A stretch of DNA of 64,000 nucleotides from assembly GCF_020982545.1 (NCBI RefSeq), contig NZ_JAJKLK010000003.1, positions 868,001-932,000 on the forward strand, in the 5' to 3' direction. Position 1 is the stretch's first letter. Every line of letters starts with the position of its first letter. The DNA is from Streptomyces sp. MNU76 (GTDB lineage: Bacteria; Actinomycetota; Actinomycetes; Streptomycetales; Streptomycetaceae). Below, one piece after another: positions 45,481-53,898 of this stretch. The notes below the pieces were generated by a model. That model was not told the DNA's origin, searched no databases, and saw nothing but the letters and a program-made list of their open reading frames with translations. Position numbers and translations under genes: made by a program.

Positions 45481-45744
45481 ATGGGACTGATCACCGAGGT
45501 ACTGCTGCTGCCGTTCGCACCGGTGCGCGGCAGCCTCTGGACGGTGAGACAGGTGCTCACCGAGGCCGAGCGCCAGTACTACGACCCGGCGGCCGTCCGC
45601 GCCGATCTCGCCCGCCTTGAGCAGCGGCTCGAAGCGGGCGAGATCGATGAGGAGGAGTTCGACCGCCTGGAGGACGAGCTCCTCGACCGGCTGGAGATCA
45701 GCGCGCAGAGGGGCACAGGAGCCGGCAACGGGACGACACAATGA
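45481..45744 (+). CDS. gvpG: Gas vesicle protein GvpG
   Basis: An 87-residue protein with LITEVLLLPFAPVRGSLWTV at the N-terminus followed by a long charged helix, VRADLARLEQRLEAGEIDEE and EFDRLEDELLDRLE. This is the GvpG pattern: a short hydrophobic region plus a coiled coil. GvpG is needed for vesicle nucleation. It starts 29 bp after gvpF, and its last 4 bp overlap gvpY. Confidence 0.92.
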   Translation: MGLITEVLLLPFAPVRGSLWTVRQVLTEAERQYYDPAAVRADLARLEQRLEAGEIDEEEFDRLEDELLDRLEISAQRGTGAGNGTTQ

Positions 45745-46358
45745 ATCGAATCGGACTGGGCCTCGCGGTAGGGGCCGGATACGTCCTCGGGCGTACCAAG
45801 AAGATGAAACTCGCGTTCGCCGTCGGCACCATGGTGGCCGGCAAGCGGATGCACCTCAACCCACGGGCGCTCGCGGAGCTGGTGTCCCAGCAGCTGCAGA
45901 ACAACCCGCAGTTCAAGGAGCTCGGGGACCAGCTCCGCGAGGACCTGCGCGGTGCGGGCAAGGCGGCCACCGGCGCGCTCGTGGAGCGGCAGATCGAGGG
46001 GCTCGCCGGCCGGCTGCACGGGCGTACCTCGCAGGTGCGCGACCGGCTCGCCGGGGTGACGCCGGATGCGCCGGGGCGCGACGAGGACGAGGAGCGGGAG
46101 CCCGAGGAGCGCGAGCCCGACGACTCGGGACCCGACCGCGAGTCGGACGAGCGGTCCCGGCGCCCCTCGCGCGGGCAGACGGCGAAGAAGGCCCCGGCCA
46201 AGAAGGCCCCGGCCAAGAAGGCCCCGGACCGGAAGCCTGCAGCAAAGAAGACGGCGGCCAAGAAGACCGCCCCCGCGAAGAAGACCGCTCCGGCGAAGAA
46301 GACCGCGCGCAAGGCCACGCGGTCACGGACGACGAGGGGAGGCGGCGGCGATGACTGA
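45741..46358 (+). CDS. gvpY: Gas vesicle cluster protein GvpY with histone-H1-like basic tail
   Basis: A 205-residue actinomycete-specific gas-vesicle protein. The N-terminal 95 residues form the conserved part: GLGLAVGAGYVLGRTKKMKL, AFAVGTMVAGKRMHLNP and LVSQQLQNNPQFKELGDQLR. A central acidic, Glu/Asp/Arg-rich linker (about 110-140) leads to a repetitive Lys/Ala/Pro tail (KKAPAKKAP... and TAPAKKTAPAKK) at about 150-195, similar to histone H1 tails. The function is unknown. The gene overlaps gvpG by 4 bp and gvpZ by 8 bp. The neighbouring GvpZ tail is strongly acidic, which could be a matching charge partner. Confidence 0.88.
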   Translation: MNRIGLGLAVGAGYVLGRTKKMKLAFAVGTMVAGKRMHLNPRALAELVSQQLQNNPQFKELGDQLREDLRGAGKAATGALVERQIEGLAGRLHGRTSQVRDRLAGVTPDAPGRDEDEEREPEEREPDDSGPDRESDERSRRPSRGQTAKKAPAKKAPAKKAPDRKPAAKKTAAKKTAPAKKTAPAKKTARKATRSRTTRGGGGDD

Positions 46359-47618
46359 GACCCTCGGATCGGCGACCGGCCGCGCGACCGGCGGGGCCGC
46401 GGGCCGGGCGAAGGACGCGACGAAGAGCAACCCGCTCTCCGACGTCGCCCACAGCGAGGCCGTCGACCACCTCAAGGCCGAGGCCAAGGAGTACCTGGCC
46501 GCGCAGGCCCAGCGGCTGGTCGTCGGCGCCGGCCGCAAACTCGGCGAGACGACCGGCAAGCTCAACGACATCGCCGAGGGCAACAGCCCCGGCTTCGCCA
46601 AGCTCGCCCTCGACGGCGGCCGCAAGCTCGCCGAGGGCAAGGGGCCGCTGCGCACCGCCCTGGAGGTGGGCGCCGGCCGGGCCAAGGACAACGTGCTCGG
46701 CGCGCTCAAGAACCTCGGCGGCGGCAAGGGCAAACGCAAGGGCGGCTCGGGCAACAAGCCGACCGTGATCATCGAGTCCATCGACGTCGGGGTGCCGGTG
46801 CGGACCGCGTACGACCAGTGGACGCAGTTCCAGAGCTTCAGCACCTTCGCCAAGGGGGTGAAGAACGCCGACCAGGCCGACGACACCCACTCCGACTGGC
46901 AGATGAAGGTGTTCTGGTCCAACCGGAGCTGGAAGGCGCACACCACCGAACAGGTGCCCGACGAGCGGATCACCTGGACGTCGGAGGGCGCCAAGGGCAC
47001 CACGAAGGGCGCGGTCACCTTCCACGCCCTCGCCGACAGTCTCACCCGGGTCCTGCTGGTCATCGAGTACTACCCGAAGGGCCTCTTCGAGAAGACCGGC
47101 AACATCTGGCGCGCCCAGGGACGCCGGGCCCGGCTCGACCTCAAGAACTTCGCCCGCTTCATCACCCTCAGGGGAGAGGCCGAGGAGGGCTGGCGCGGCG
47201 AGATCCGCGACGGCGAGGTCGTCGTCAGCCACGAGGACGCCCCTCGCCGAGGAGGAGCGGGAGGACGAGGAGGGCGGGAGGACGAGGAGGGCGGGAGGAC
47301 GAGAGCCGGGACGAGCTGTACGACGGCGAGGCCGAGGAGGACGGCGAGGCCGAGGGCGAGTACGAGGAGGAGCCCGAGCCGGACGAGGAGCCGCGCGACT
47401 CCGACGAGCCGGCCGACGACGAAACCGAGGCCGACGACGAGGCCGAAGGGTACGTCGACGAGGACGAGGACGGCGACCTGGAGGACCCGGACGAGGTACC
47501 GGAGGAGGCGTACGAGGACGTTCCCGAGGCCGAGGACGAGGCCGAGGAGGACATCGAGGAGGAACCGTACGAGGATGAGGACGAGGAGCGGGCCGCCGTG
47601 GGCGGGAGTCGACGATGA
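46351..47618 (+). CDS. gvpZ: Gas vesicle cluster protein GvpZ, SRPBCC domain with acidic tail; frame disturbed at 47240-47300
   Basis: The first 295 residues are intact. An Ala/Lys-rich helical part (SEAVDHLKAEAKEYLAAQAQ) precedes an SRPBCC/START-like domain at about 140-280 (VIIESIDVGVPVRTAYDQWT, then MKVFWSNRSWKAHTTEQVPD). Beyond HEDA the frame is scrambled around a 17-bp tandem repeat (47258-47303). A different frame then reads a very acidic tail (DELYDGEAEEDGEAEGEYEE and on) to TGA 47618. A consistent frame results if 47240-47243 has one C fewer and each repeat unit is 18 bp, giving 422 residues. As written, translation would run into gvpJ. Function unknown; homologues belong to Streptomyces gvp clusters. 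Confidence 0.8.
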
Positions 47619-47980
47619 CGTTCCCGAGCCGAGTCCCCGAGCCGTACGGGCAGAACGGGAGTGCCAACCTGGCCGACATCCTGGAGCGTGTCCTCGACAA
47701 GGGCCTGGTGATCGCGGGTGACATCCGCATCAACCTGCTCGACATCGAACTGCTCACCATCAAGCTGCGCCTGATCGTCGCCTCCGTCGACAAGGCCAAG
47801 GAGATGGGGATCGACTGGTGGGAGACCGACCCGGCGCTGTCGTCCAACGCCCGCCGCGACGAACTCTCCCGTGAGAACGCCGAGTTGCGCGCCCGGCTCG
47901 CGGAGCTGGACGACGGCGGGTACCGGCGGGAGCCGGAGCCGGCCATCGAACGCGGCCGCGCCAGAGAGGAGCCCTCATGA
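47615..47980 (+). CDS. gvpJ: Gas vesicle protein GvpJ
   Basis: A 121-residue GvpA-family minor shell protein. NLADILERVLDKGLVIAGDI, RINLLDIELLTIKLRLIVAS and VDKAKEMGIDWWETDP match GvpJ/GvpM, including the WW segment typical of GvpJ. The C-terminal part is a charged helix. GvpJ is required to begin vesicle formation. ATG 47615 overlaps the gvpZ stop by 4 bp, as in the rest of the cluster, which supports the position of that stop despite the disturbed gvpZ frame. Confidence 0.92.
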   Translation: MTFPSRVPEPYGQNGSANLADILERVLDKGLVIAGDIRINLLDIELLTIKLRLIVASVDKAKEMGIDWWETDPALSSNARRDELSRENAELRARLAELDDGGYRREPEPAIERGRAREEPS

Positions 47981-48750
47981 CCGGACTGCGGTATGTGTAC
48001 GCCGTCTGCCGCCCCTTCGACGCGGCGCTCCAGTCCCAGCTCAAAGGGGTCGCGGGCGCACCGCCCCGGCAGCTGCGCCACCACGATCTGATCGCCGTGG
48101 TCAGCGAGGTGCCGGAGCGCGACTTCGCGGAGCAGCCGCTCCGCGCCCATCTGGAGGACCTGGACTGGCTGACCGAGACCGCCCGGGCCCACCAGAGCGT
48201 GATCGACGCCCTCACCGTGGTCACCACGCCCCTGCCGCTCCGGCTCGGCACCGTCTTCCGCGACGACAGCGGCGTACGGGTCATGCTGGAGGCCCGCGAG
48301 GAGGGCTTCCGGCGCACTCTGGACCGGCTCTCGGGCCGGGTGGAGTGGGGCGTCAAGGTCTACGCGGAGTCCGAGGAGCGGGAGGAGGCCCAGGCGCCCG
48401 CGAAGGTCTCCAGCGGGCGTGACTATCTGCGGCAGCGGCGGCGGAGCCACCGGGCCCACGAGGAGATGTGGGAGAACGCCGACCGGTTCGCCCGCCGGCT
48501 GCACGAAACTCTCGCGCAATTCGCCGAGGACACCCGGCTGCACGCCCCGCAGAATTCCGCGCTCTCCGGAGTTCCCGGACGCAATGTGCTGAACGCGGCC
48601 TATCTGGTGCCGCGCGCGCATTCCGAGGAGTTCGTGGAACTGGTGGACCGCACGAAGGGCGAGGAACCGGGACTGCGGGTGGAACTGACCGGGCCGTGGG
48701 CCGCCTATTCCTTCAGCGGGGAGACCGGCACGGGGGAGGAGAGCACGTGA
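47977..48750 (+). CDS. gvpL: Gas vesicle protein GvpL
   Basis: A 257-residue second member of the GvpL/GvpF family. LRYVYAVCRPFDAALQSQLK, LIAVVSEVPERDFAEQPLR, PLPLRLGTVFRDDSGVRVML and VEWGVKVYAESEEREE are typical, with the end ELTGPWAAYSFSGE. It is basic in the RQRRRSHRAHEE region. GvpL interacts with several accessory proteins during assembly. It is coupled to gvpJ and gvpS by 4-bp overlaps. Confidence 0.93.
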   Translation: MTGLRYVYAVCRPFDAALQSQLKGVAGAPPRQLRHHDLIAVVSEVPERDFAEQPLRAHLEDLDWLTETARAHQSVIDALTVVTTPLPLRLGTVFRDDSGVRVMLEAREEGFRRTLDRLSGRVEWGVKVYAESEEREEAQAPAKVSSGRDYLRQRRRSHRAHEEMWENADRFARRLHETLAQFAEDTRLHAPQNSALSGVPGRNVLNAAYLVPRAHSEEFVELVDRTKGEEPGLRVELTGPWAAYSFSGETGTGEEST

Positions 48751-48935
48751 CCGTGATCGAACGTCGTGAGGTCGCCCTCGTCGACCTCCTCGACCGGCTG
48801 CTGGCCGGCGGGGTCGTCATCACCGGGGACCTCACCCTGCGCATCGCGGACGTCGACCTCGTCCGCATCGATCTGAACGCGCTGATCAGCTCCGTGAACG
48901 CACAGGTCCCGTCGCCTTGGGGAGGAATCGAGTGA
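48747..48935 (+). CDS. gvpS: Gas vesicle protein GvpS
   Basis: A 62-residue mini-GvpA/J-like protein starting at GTG 48747 within the gvpL stop (GTGA). REVALVDLLDRLLAGGVVIT and DVDLVRIDLNALISSVNAQV reproduce the GvpA-core heptads with almost nothing else. GvpS is specific to actinomycete-type clusters and is thought to be a minor shell component. Its stop overlaps the gvpK start. Confidence 0.9.
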   Translation: MTVIERREVALVDLLDRLLAGGVVITGDLTLRIADVDLVRIDLNALISSVNAQVPSPWGGIE

Positions 48936-49213
48936 GCGGCCGCAACCGTCTCGAACTGGAGCCCGACACGGTCGAGAGGGACCTGGTCAAGCTGGTCCTG
49001 ACCGTCGTCGAGCTGCTCCGTCAGCTCATGGAGCGGCAGGCGCTGCGGCGCTTCGACACCGGTGAGCTGTCGGAGGACCAGGAGGAGCGCATCGGGCTCA
49101 CGCTGATGCTGCTGGACGACCGTATGACCGAGCTGCGCGAGCGCTACGGGCTGCGGCCCGAGGACCTGAATCTGGACCTCGGGCCGCTCGGACCGTTGCT
49201 ACCGCGGGAGTGA
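48932..49213 (+). CDS. gvpK: Gas vesicle protein GvpK
   Basis: A 93-residue helical protein: LELEPDTVERDLVKLVLTVV, ELLRQLMERQALRRFDTGEL and GLTLMLLDDRMTELRERYGL, the GvpK signature. It is needed for vesicle formation. GTG 48932 overlaps the gvpS stop (GTGA) and is preceded by GGAGG; a TTG at 48917 is a weaker alternative. It is the last gene of the cluster and converges with a small membrane-protein gene, leaving 2 bp between stops and no visible terminator. Confidence 0.92.
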   Translation: MSGRNRLELEPDTVERDLVKLVLTVVELLRQLMERQALRRFDTGELSEDQEERIGLTLMLLDDRMTELRERYGLRPEDLNLDLGPLGPLLPRE

Positions 49214-49215
49214 CG

Positions 49216-49386
49216 TCACCACCTGTACCAGCGGCTCCTTCCTCCGGAGGCGGACGTGCCGCGCACCAGGAAGCCGAGGAGCCACAGCACCAGGACGGCC
49301 AGGGCGATGTACCAGAGAACCTTCACCGCGAATCCGGCGCCGAAGAGCACCAGAATCAGAAGCAGTACCAACAGGATGGGAACCAT
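49216..49386 (-). CDS. Small hydrophobic membrane protein
   Basis: A 56-residue protein that is nearly all membrane: VPILLVLLLILVLFGAGFAV followed by VLWYIALAVLVLWLLGFLVR, then a short polar tail GTSASGGRSRWYRW. AGGAGGTTCGC precedes ATG 49386 on the minus strand. Such two-helix hydrophobic proteins are common in Streptomyces and often stress-induced; function unknown. Its position 2 bp from gvpK suggests long conservation of this junction. Confidence 0.75.
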   Translation of the reverse strand: MVPILLVLLLILVLFGAGFAVKVLWYIALAVLVLWLLGFLVRGTSASGGRSRWYRW

Positions 49387-49429
49387 TATGCGAACCTCCT
49401 GATGGTCCGGGTTACCAGAATTCCCGCTT

Positions 49430-50251
49430 TCAGGCCGCCTTACGGCAGAGAATTTCTCCGTGGAGTACGGCGAACCAGCCGTCCTCCTGCTCTCCCCATT
49501 CCCGCCAGGAATCCGCGATCGCCCGCAATTGCCCGGCCGTGGCATGGCCGCCCTCGGTGGCCCGGTCGGCGTAGGCGGAGGCGACCGTCCGGTCCGCCCA
49601 CAGCCCGCTCCACCACGCCCGTTCCTGAGCCGTGGCGTAGGTCCAGGTGGCGGAGGTGGCCGTGATGTCGGTGAGCCCGGCGCGCAGCGCCCAGGACTTC
49701 AGCCGGCGCCCCGCGTCGGGCTCGCCGCCGTTGGCGCGCGCGACCCGGCGGTACAGGTCCAGCCAGTCGTCCATGCCGGCCGACTCGGGGTACCAGGTCA
49801 TCGCGGCGTAGTCCGAGTCGCGGACGGCGATGATCCCGCCGGGCGCGGTCACCCGGCGCATCTCGCGCAGTGCCTGCACCGGATCGCCGACGTGCTGGAG
49901 CACCTGGTGGGCGTGGACCACGCAGAAGCTGTCGTCCGGGAAGTCCAGGGCGTGGACGTCCGCGACGGCGAAGTCCACGTTCTCCAGGCCGCGTTCGGCG
50001 GCCGCGGCCCGGGCCTGGTCCAGGATGCCGGGCGCGTGGTCGACACCGGTGACCTGGCCGTCCGGGACCAGGGCGGCCAGGTCCGCGGTGATGGTGCCCG
50101 GACCGCAGCCGATGTCCAGGACCTTCATGTGCGGCTTCAGCGAACCGAGGAGGTAGGCCGCCGAGTTGGCGGCCGTGCGCCAGGTGTGCGAGCGCAGCAC
50201 CGACTCGTGGTGCCCGTGCGTGTAGACGGCGGTCTCCTGTGCCTTCGGCAT
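49430..50251 (-). CDS. Class I SAM-dependent methyltransferase (UbiE/Methyltransf_11 type)
   Basis: A 273-residue methyltransferase. MKVLDIGCGPGTITADLA is motif I, VTGVDHAPGILDQARAAA motif post-I, and DFPDDSFCVVHAHQVLQHVG motif II, followed by LREMRRVTAPGGIIAVRDSD. It resembles the family of actinobacterial small-molecule and menaquinone-type methyltransferases. The N-terminal YTHGHHESVLRSHTWRTAA is the recognition helix seen in this group. The acceptor is not known. It lies 43 bp upstream of the small membrane protein on the same strand. Confidence 0.9.
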   Translation of the reverse strand: MPKAQETAVYTHGHHESVLRSHTWRTAANSAAYLLGSLKPHMKVLDIGCGPGTITADLAALVPDGQVTGVDHAPGILDQARAAAAERGLENVDFAVADVHALDFPDDSFCVVHAHQVLQHVGDPVQALREMRRVTAPGGIIAVRDSDYAAMTWYPESAGMDDWLDLYRRVARANGGEPDAGRRLKSWALRAGLTDITATSATWTYATAQERAWWSGLWADRTVASAYADRATEGGHATAGQLRAIADSWREWGEQEDGWFAVLHGEILCRKAA

Positions 50252-50376
50252 GGCCGTTCCCCTTCCCCGAGGGCCGCGACAACCGCGGGTTCGTCATCGA
50301 ACCGTACGCGAGGACGCCGAATAATGAGACCGCCGTCTTGAATTATGGACACACCGCGCCTGGGTGGCGGAGGGGG

Positions 50377-51870
50377 TCAGCGCATCGGTACGGGCCGGTA
50401 CACCGTCAGCGCCTCCGGGATCTTCCGGAGCGTCAGATCGCCCTTCACCTCGGTGACTTCGCCGTCGTACGCGAGGAGGGTGCCCGGCGCGATCCCGTCC
50501 ACCCGGAGCCGCCGCACGCGGACCGCCGCGTGGGCCGGGCTCCGGGTCAGCGGGCCCGCGGCGGCCGCGGCCAGAAGTCGCAGGGCCGGGCGGCGGCCGC
50601 CGTGCACGACACGGACGTCCAGCAGCCCGTCGGCCAGGTCGAAGCGCCGGGCCGGGGCGAGGCCCAGCCGGCGGTAGGTGCCGTTGCCCGCGAAGAGCAG
50701 CCAGATCGGACGGGGCCGGCCCTCGAAGGTGGCCTGCAGCGGATGCCGGTCGGAGCGCAGGACCCGCAGGGCCGCGATGACCCCCGCCGGCCAGCCGCCG
50801 AGCGCCTTCTCCCAGCGCTCGCGCTCGCGCACCAGCTCGGGGTAGACGCCGAGGCTGAAGGTGTTGAGGAAGTGGCCCTCCGTGTCGCCGGTGGTGAAGT
50901 GCCCGAGGTCCACCCGGACGGCCTCGCCCTGGCGCACCGCGCGGCCCAGGTCGCGGACGTCCTCCACGCCGAGGTCGTACGCGAAGTGGTTGAGGGTGCC
51001 GCCGGGCAGGACGGCGAGGGGGAGTCCATGGCGCAGGGCCACCTCGGCGGCGGAGTTCACCGTGCCGTCGCCGCCGCACACGCCGAGCACCCGGGCACGG
51101 GTGGCGGCCTTCTCCAGCTCGGCGCGCACGTCCTCCGGCTCGCACTCCACGGTCTCGGCCCCGGGCAGCACGTCCCGCAGGGCGCGCACCCGGTCCGACG
51201 TGCCGGAGGCGCGGTTGGCGACCACGACCAGGCCCTCGCCGTCCGGCAGGGCGGGCGCGTCCACGTAGGGGCGGCCGGGCGGCGGCAGCTGGTCGCGGGT
51301 GGGCACCATGCCCCGCACGGCGTAGGCGGCGCCCACGCCCAGGGCGGCGCCCACCAGGACGTCGCTCGGGAAGTGCACGCCGGTGTACACGCGGGACAGC
51401 GCCACCGCGGTGGCCAGCGGGGCGACCGCGGCGCCCCAGCCGCGCGACTCCAGGGCGACACCGGCGGCGAAGGCGGCGGCGGAGGCGGAGTGGCCCGACG
51501 GGAACGACGTGGTGATCGGCTGACGCTTCAGCTGACGGGTCAGCGGCACGTTGTGCAGGGCCGGGCGGGGGCGGCGGATCGAGCGCTTGCCGAGGGTGTT
51601 GATGGTCGCCGAGGCGAGCGCGAGCGAGGCGACGCCCCGGACGGCCGCCCTGCGGGCCCGCGGACTCCGGGTCGCCGCGATCGCCGCCGCCGTGGCGAAC
51701 CACAGCACCCCGTGGTTCGCGGCCCGGCTCAGCTTCGGCAGGAGGGGATGGGCACCCGGCCAGTCGCGGGTCGCCACCGCGTCGAAGAGGCGGCTGTCCG
51801 CGGCGAGGAAACGGTCGCGGAGGATGTGGTGGCCCGGGGGGCGGACGGTGAGGTCGACGTCTGGGGTCAT
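50377..51870 (-). CDS. PAP2 phosphatase fused to a diacylglycerol kinase-like domain
   Basis: A 497-residue two-domain protein. The first 215 residues are a membrane PAP2 phosphatase with KRSIRRPRPALHN, TSFPSGHSASAAAF and SRVYTGVHFPSDVLVG, the three motifs of the lipid-phosphatase triad. The second half is a DAGK/LCB5-like kinase domain: LVVVANRASGTSD, VLGVCGGDGTVNSAAE and LPGGTLNHFAYDLGVED, then ILLFAGNGTY-like and LAYDGEVTEVK. It could interconvert lipid phosphates and diacylglycerol or phosphorylate a lipid released by the other half. The ATG 51870 start precedes a segment with a strong hairpin repeat. Confidence 0.92.
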   Translation of the reverse strand: MTPDVDLTVRPPGHHILRDRFLAADSRLFDAVATRDWPGAHPLLPKLSRAANHGVLWFATAAAIAATRSPRARRAAVRGVASLALASATINTLGKRSIRRPRPALHNVPLTRQLKRQPITTSFPSGHSASAAAFAAGVALESRGWGAAVAPLATAVALSRVYTGVHFPSDVLVGAALGVGAAYAVRGMVPTRDQLPPPGRPYVDAPALPDGEGLVVVANRASGTSDRVRALRDVLPGAETVECEPEDVRAELEKAATRARVLGVCGGDGTVNSAAEVALRHGLPLAVLPGGTLNHFAYDLGVEDVRDLGRAVRQGEAVRVDLGHFTTGDTEGHFLNTFSLGVYPELVRERERWEKALGGWPAGVIAALRVLRSDRHPLQATFEGRPRPIWLLFAGNGTYRRLGLAPARRFDLADGLLDVRVVHGGRRPALRLLAAAAAGPLTRSPAHAAVRVRRLRVDGIAPGTLLAYDGEVTEVKGDLTLRKIPEALTVYRPVPMR

Positions 51871-52191
51871 GGGTCCACGGGTACCCCATGGCGACGGAAC
51901 CGTGTCGGGCGGGGTGGGGTTGGGCGACGGGCGGGTCGGGCGAGGGTGGGTGGGGTTGCGTTGCCGGGTGCGGGTGTGGGCTGGTCGCGCAGTTCCCGCG
52001 CCCCTGAGAAGCAGGGGCTGCGCCCCGTGCTTTTCGGCCCGAAAGGGCCGTAGGCCCTTGAAGGGGTGCGGGGAACTGCGCGAGAAGCCCCACGCATCCA
52101 CGCCCGACAACGAACCCCGCACCGCAGCCGGACCACGGCCACTGGGAAATGGATTTGCCCGTGTGGTGGCGCGGCTCGGACAATGCGCCCC
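51871..52191. other. Divergent intergenic region carrying a cruciform repeat
   Basis: About 320 bp between the divergent PAP2-kinase and ABC-F genes. The left third has G/T-rich low-complexity sequence (GGGTGGGG variants), the middle is the cruciform at 51986-52083, and the last 100 bp should hold the ABC-F promoter. No gene supported. Confidence 0.6.
51986..52083. repeat. Cruciform form of the Streptomyces dispersed repeat
   Basis: TCGCGCAGTTCCCGCGCCCCT at the left pairs with AGGGGTGCGGGGAACTGCGC at the right. Between the arms are two inner hairpins: GGGGC-TGC-GCCCC at 52014-52026 and CGGCCC-GAAA-GGGCCG at 52035-52050, the latter with a GNRA tetraloop. The left arm has one C fewer than the other copies of this core in the window. 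Confidence 0.65.
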
Positions 52192-53809
52192 ATGGGACAT
52201 CTCGAAGCCGCTCATCTGGAGTACTACCTGCCGGACGGGAGGGCGCTGCTCGGGGACGTGTCCTTCCGGGTGGGGAGGGGCGGTCGTCGCGCTCGTCGGG
52301 CCCAACGGGGCCGGGAAGACGACGCTGCTGCGGCTGATCTCCGGTGAGCTGAAGCCGCACGGCGGATCGGTGACCGTGACCGGGGGCCTCGGCGTGATGC
52401 GGCAGTTCGTGGGGTCCGTGCGGGACGAGACGACCGTGCGGGACCTGCTGGTGTCGGTGGCGCAGCCGAGGATCAGGGAGGCCGCGAAGGCGGTCGACGC
52501 CGCCGAGCACGCGATGATGACCGTGGACGACGAGGCGGCCCAGCTGGCGTACGCGCAGGCGCTCTCCGACTGGGCCGAGGCGCGCGGCTACGAGGCCGAG
52601 ACGCTGTGGGACATCTGCACCGTGGCCGCGCTCGGCGTGCCGTACGAGAAGGCGCAGTGGCGGCAGGTGCGGACGCTCTCCGGCGGTGAGCAGAAGCGGC
52701 TCGTCCTGGAGGCGCTGCTGCGCGGCACCGACCAGGTCCTCCTCCTCGACGAGCCGGACAACTACCTCGACGTCCCCGGCAAGCGCTGGCTGGAGGAGCG
52801 GCTGAAGGAGACCCGCAAGACCGTCCTGTTCGTCTCGCACGACCGGGAACTGCTCTCCCGAGCCGCCGAGAAGATCGTCAGCGTGGAGCCGGGACCGGCG
52901 GGCGCGGACGCCTGGGTGCACGGCGGCGGCTTCGACACCTACCACGAGGCCAGGCGACAGCGCTTCGAGCGCTTCGAGGAACTGCGTAGACGCTGGGACG
53001 AGAAGCACGAGCAGCTGAAGAAGCTCGTGCTGAACCTCCGCCAGGCGGCGGCTGTGAGCCATGAGATGGCCTCGCGCTATGCCGCGGCCCAGACCCGGCT
53101 GCGCAAGTTCGAGGAGGCCGGGCCGCCGCCGGAGCCGCCGCGCGAGCAGGACATCACCATGCGGATCAAGGGCGGCCGTACGGGCGTCAGGGCTCTCACC
53201 TGCGAGGGGCTCGAGCTCACGGGGCTGATGAAACCCTTCGACCTGGAGGTCTTCTACGGCGAACGGGTCGCCGTCCTCGGCTCCAACGGTTCCGGCAAGT
53301 CCCACTTCCTGCGGCTGCTCGCAGGCGACGACGTGGCCCACATTGGGCAGTGGAAGCTCGGCGCCCGGGTCGTGCCGGGACACTTCGCGCAGACGCACGC
53401 GCATCCCGAGCTGGAGGGGCGGACACTGCTCGACATCCTGTGGAAGGAGCATGCCCAGGACCGGGGCGCCGCCATGTCCCGGCTGCGCCGTTACGAGCTG
53501 ACCAAGCAGGCCGAGCAGCCGTTCGATCGGCTCTCCGGCGGCCAGCAGGCCCGCTTCCAGATCCTGCTGCTGGAGTTGCAGGGCGTCACCGCGCTGCTGC
53601 TCGACGAGCCCACGGACAACCTCGACCTGGAGTCGGCCGAGGCGCTCCAGGAAGCGCTGGAGGCCTTTGACGGAACCGTCCTCGCCGTCACCCACGACCG
53701 CTGGTTCGCTCGTTCGTTCGACCGCTTTCTGGTCTTCGGTTCCGACGGCCGCGTACGGGAGACCCCGGAGCCCGTGTGGGACGAGCGCCGCGTGGAGCGC
53801 GCCCGCTAG
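52192..53809 (+). CDS. ABC-F family ATPase, frame broken at 52272-52280
   Basis: A ribosome-associated ABC-F protein of about 539 residues with two nucleotide-binding domains and no membrane part. Domain 1 has LVGPNGAGKTTLLRLISGEL, LSGGEQKRLVLEALL and VLLLDEPDNYLD. Domain 2 has VLGSNGSGKSHFLRLLAG, LSGGQQARFQILLLELQ and LLLDEPTDNLD. The start ATG 52192 is in another frame (HLEAAHLEYYLPDG); one extra G in each of two GGGG runs (52272-52275 and 52277-52280) restores SFRVGEGAVVALVGPNG. ABC-F proteins displace antibiotics from, or regulate, translating ribosomes. Probably intact in the organism. Confidence 0.85.
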
Positions 53810-53898
53810 GCCCTGTCCTCGGCTCCCGTCCGCGCGGGGGCCCGGGGCCCCGGATCTTCGTACAGTGGAGGGAGGACCACCGAGATCGGGGTACCACC

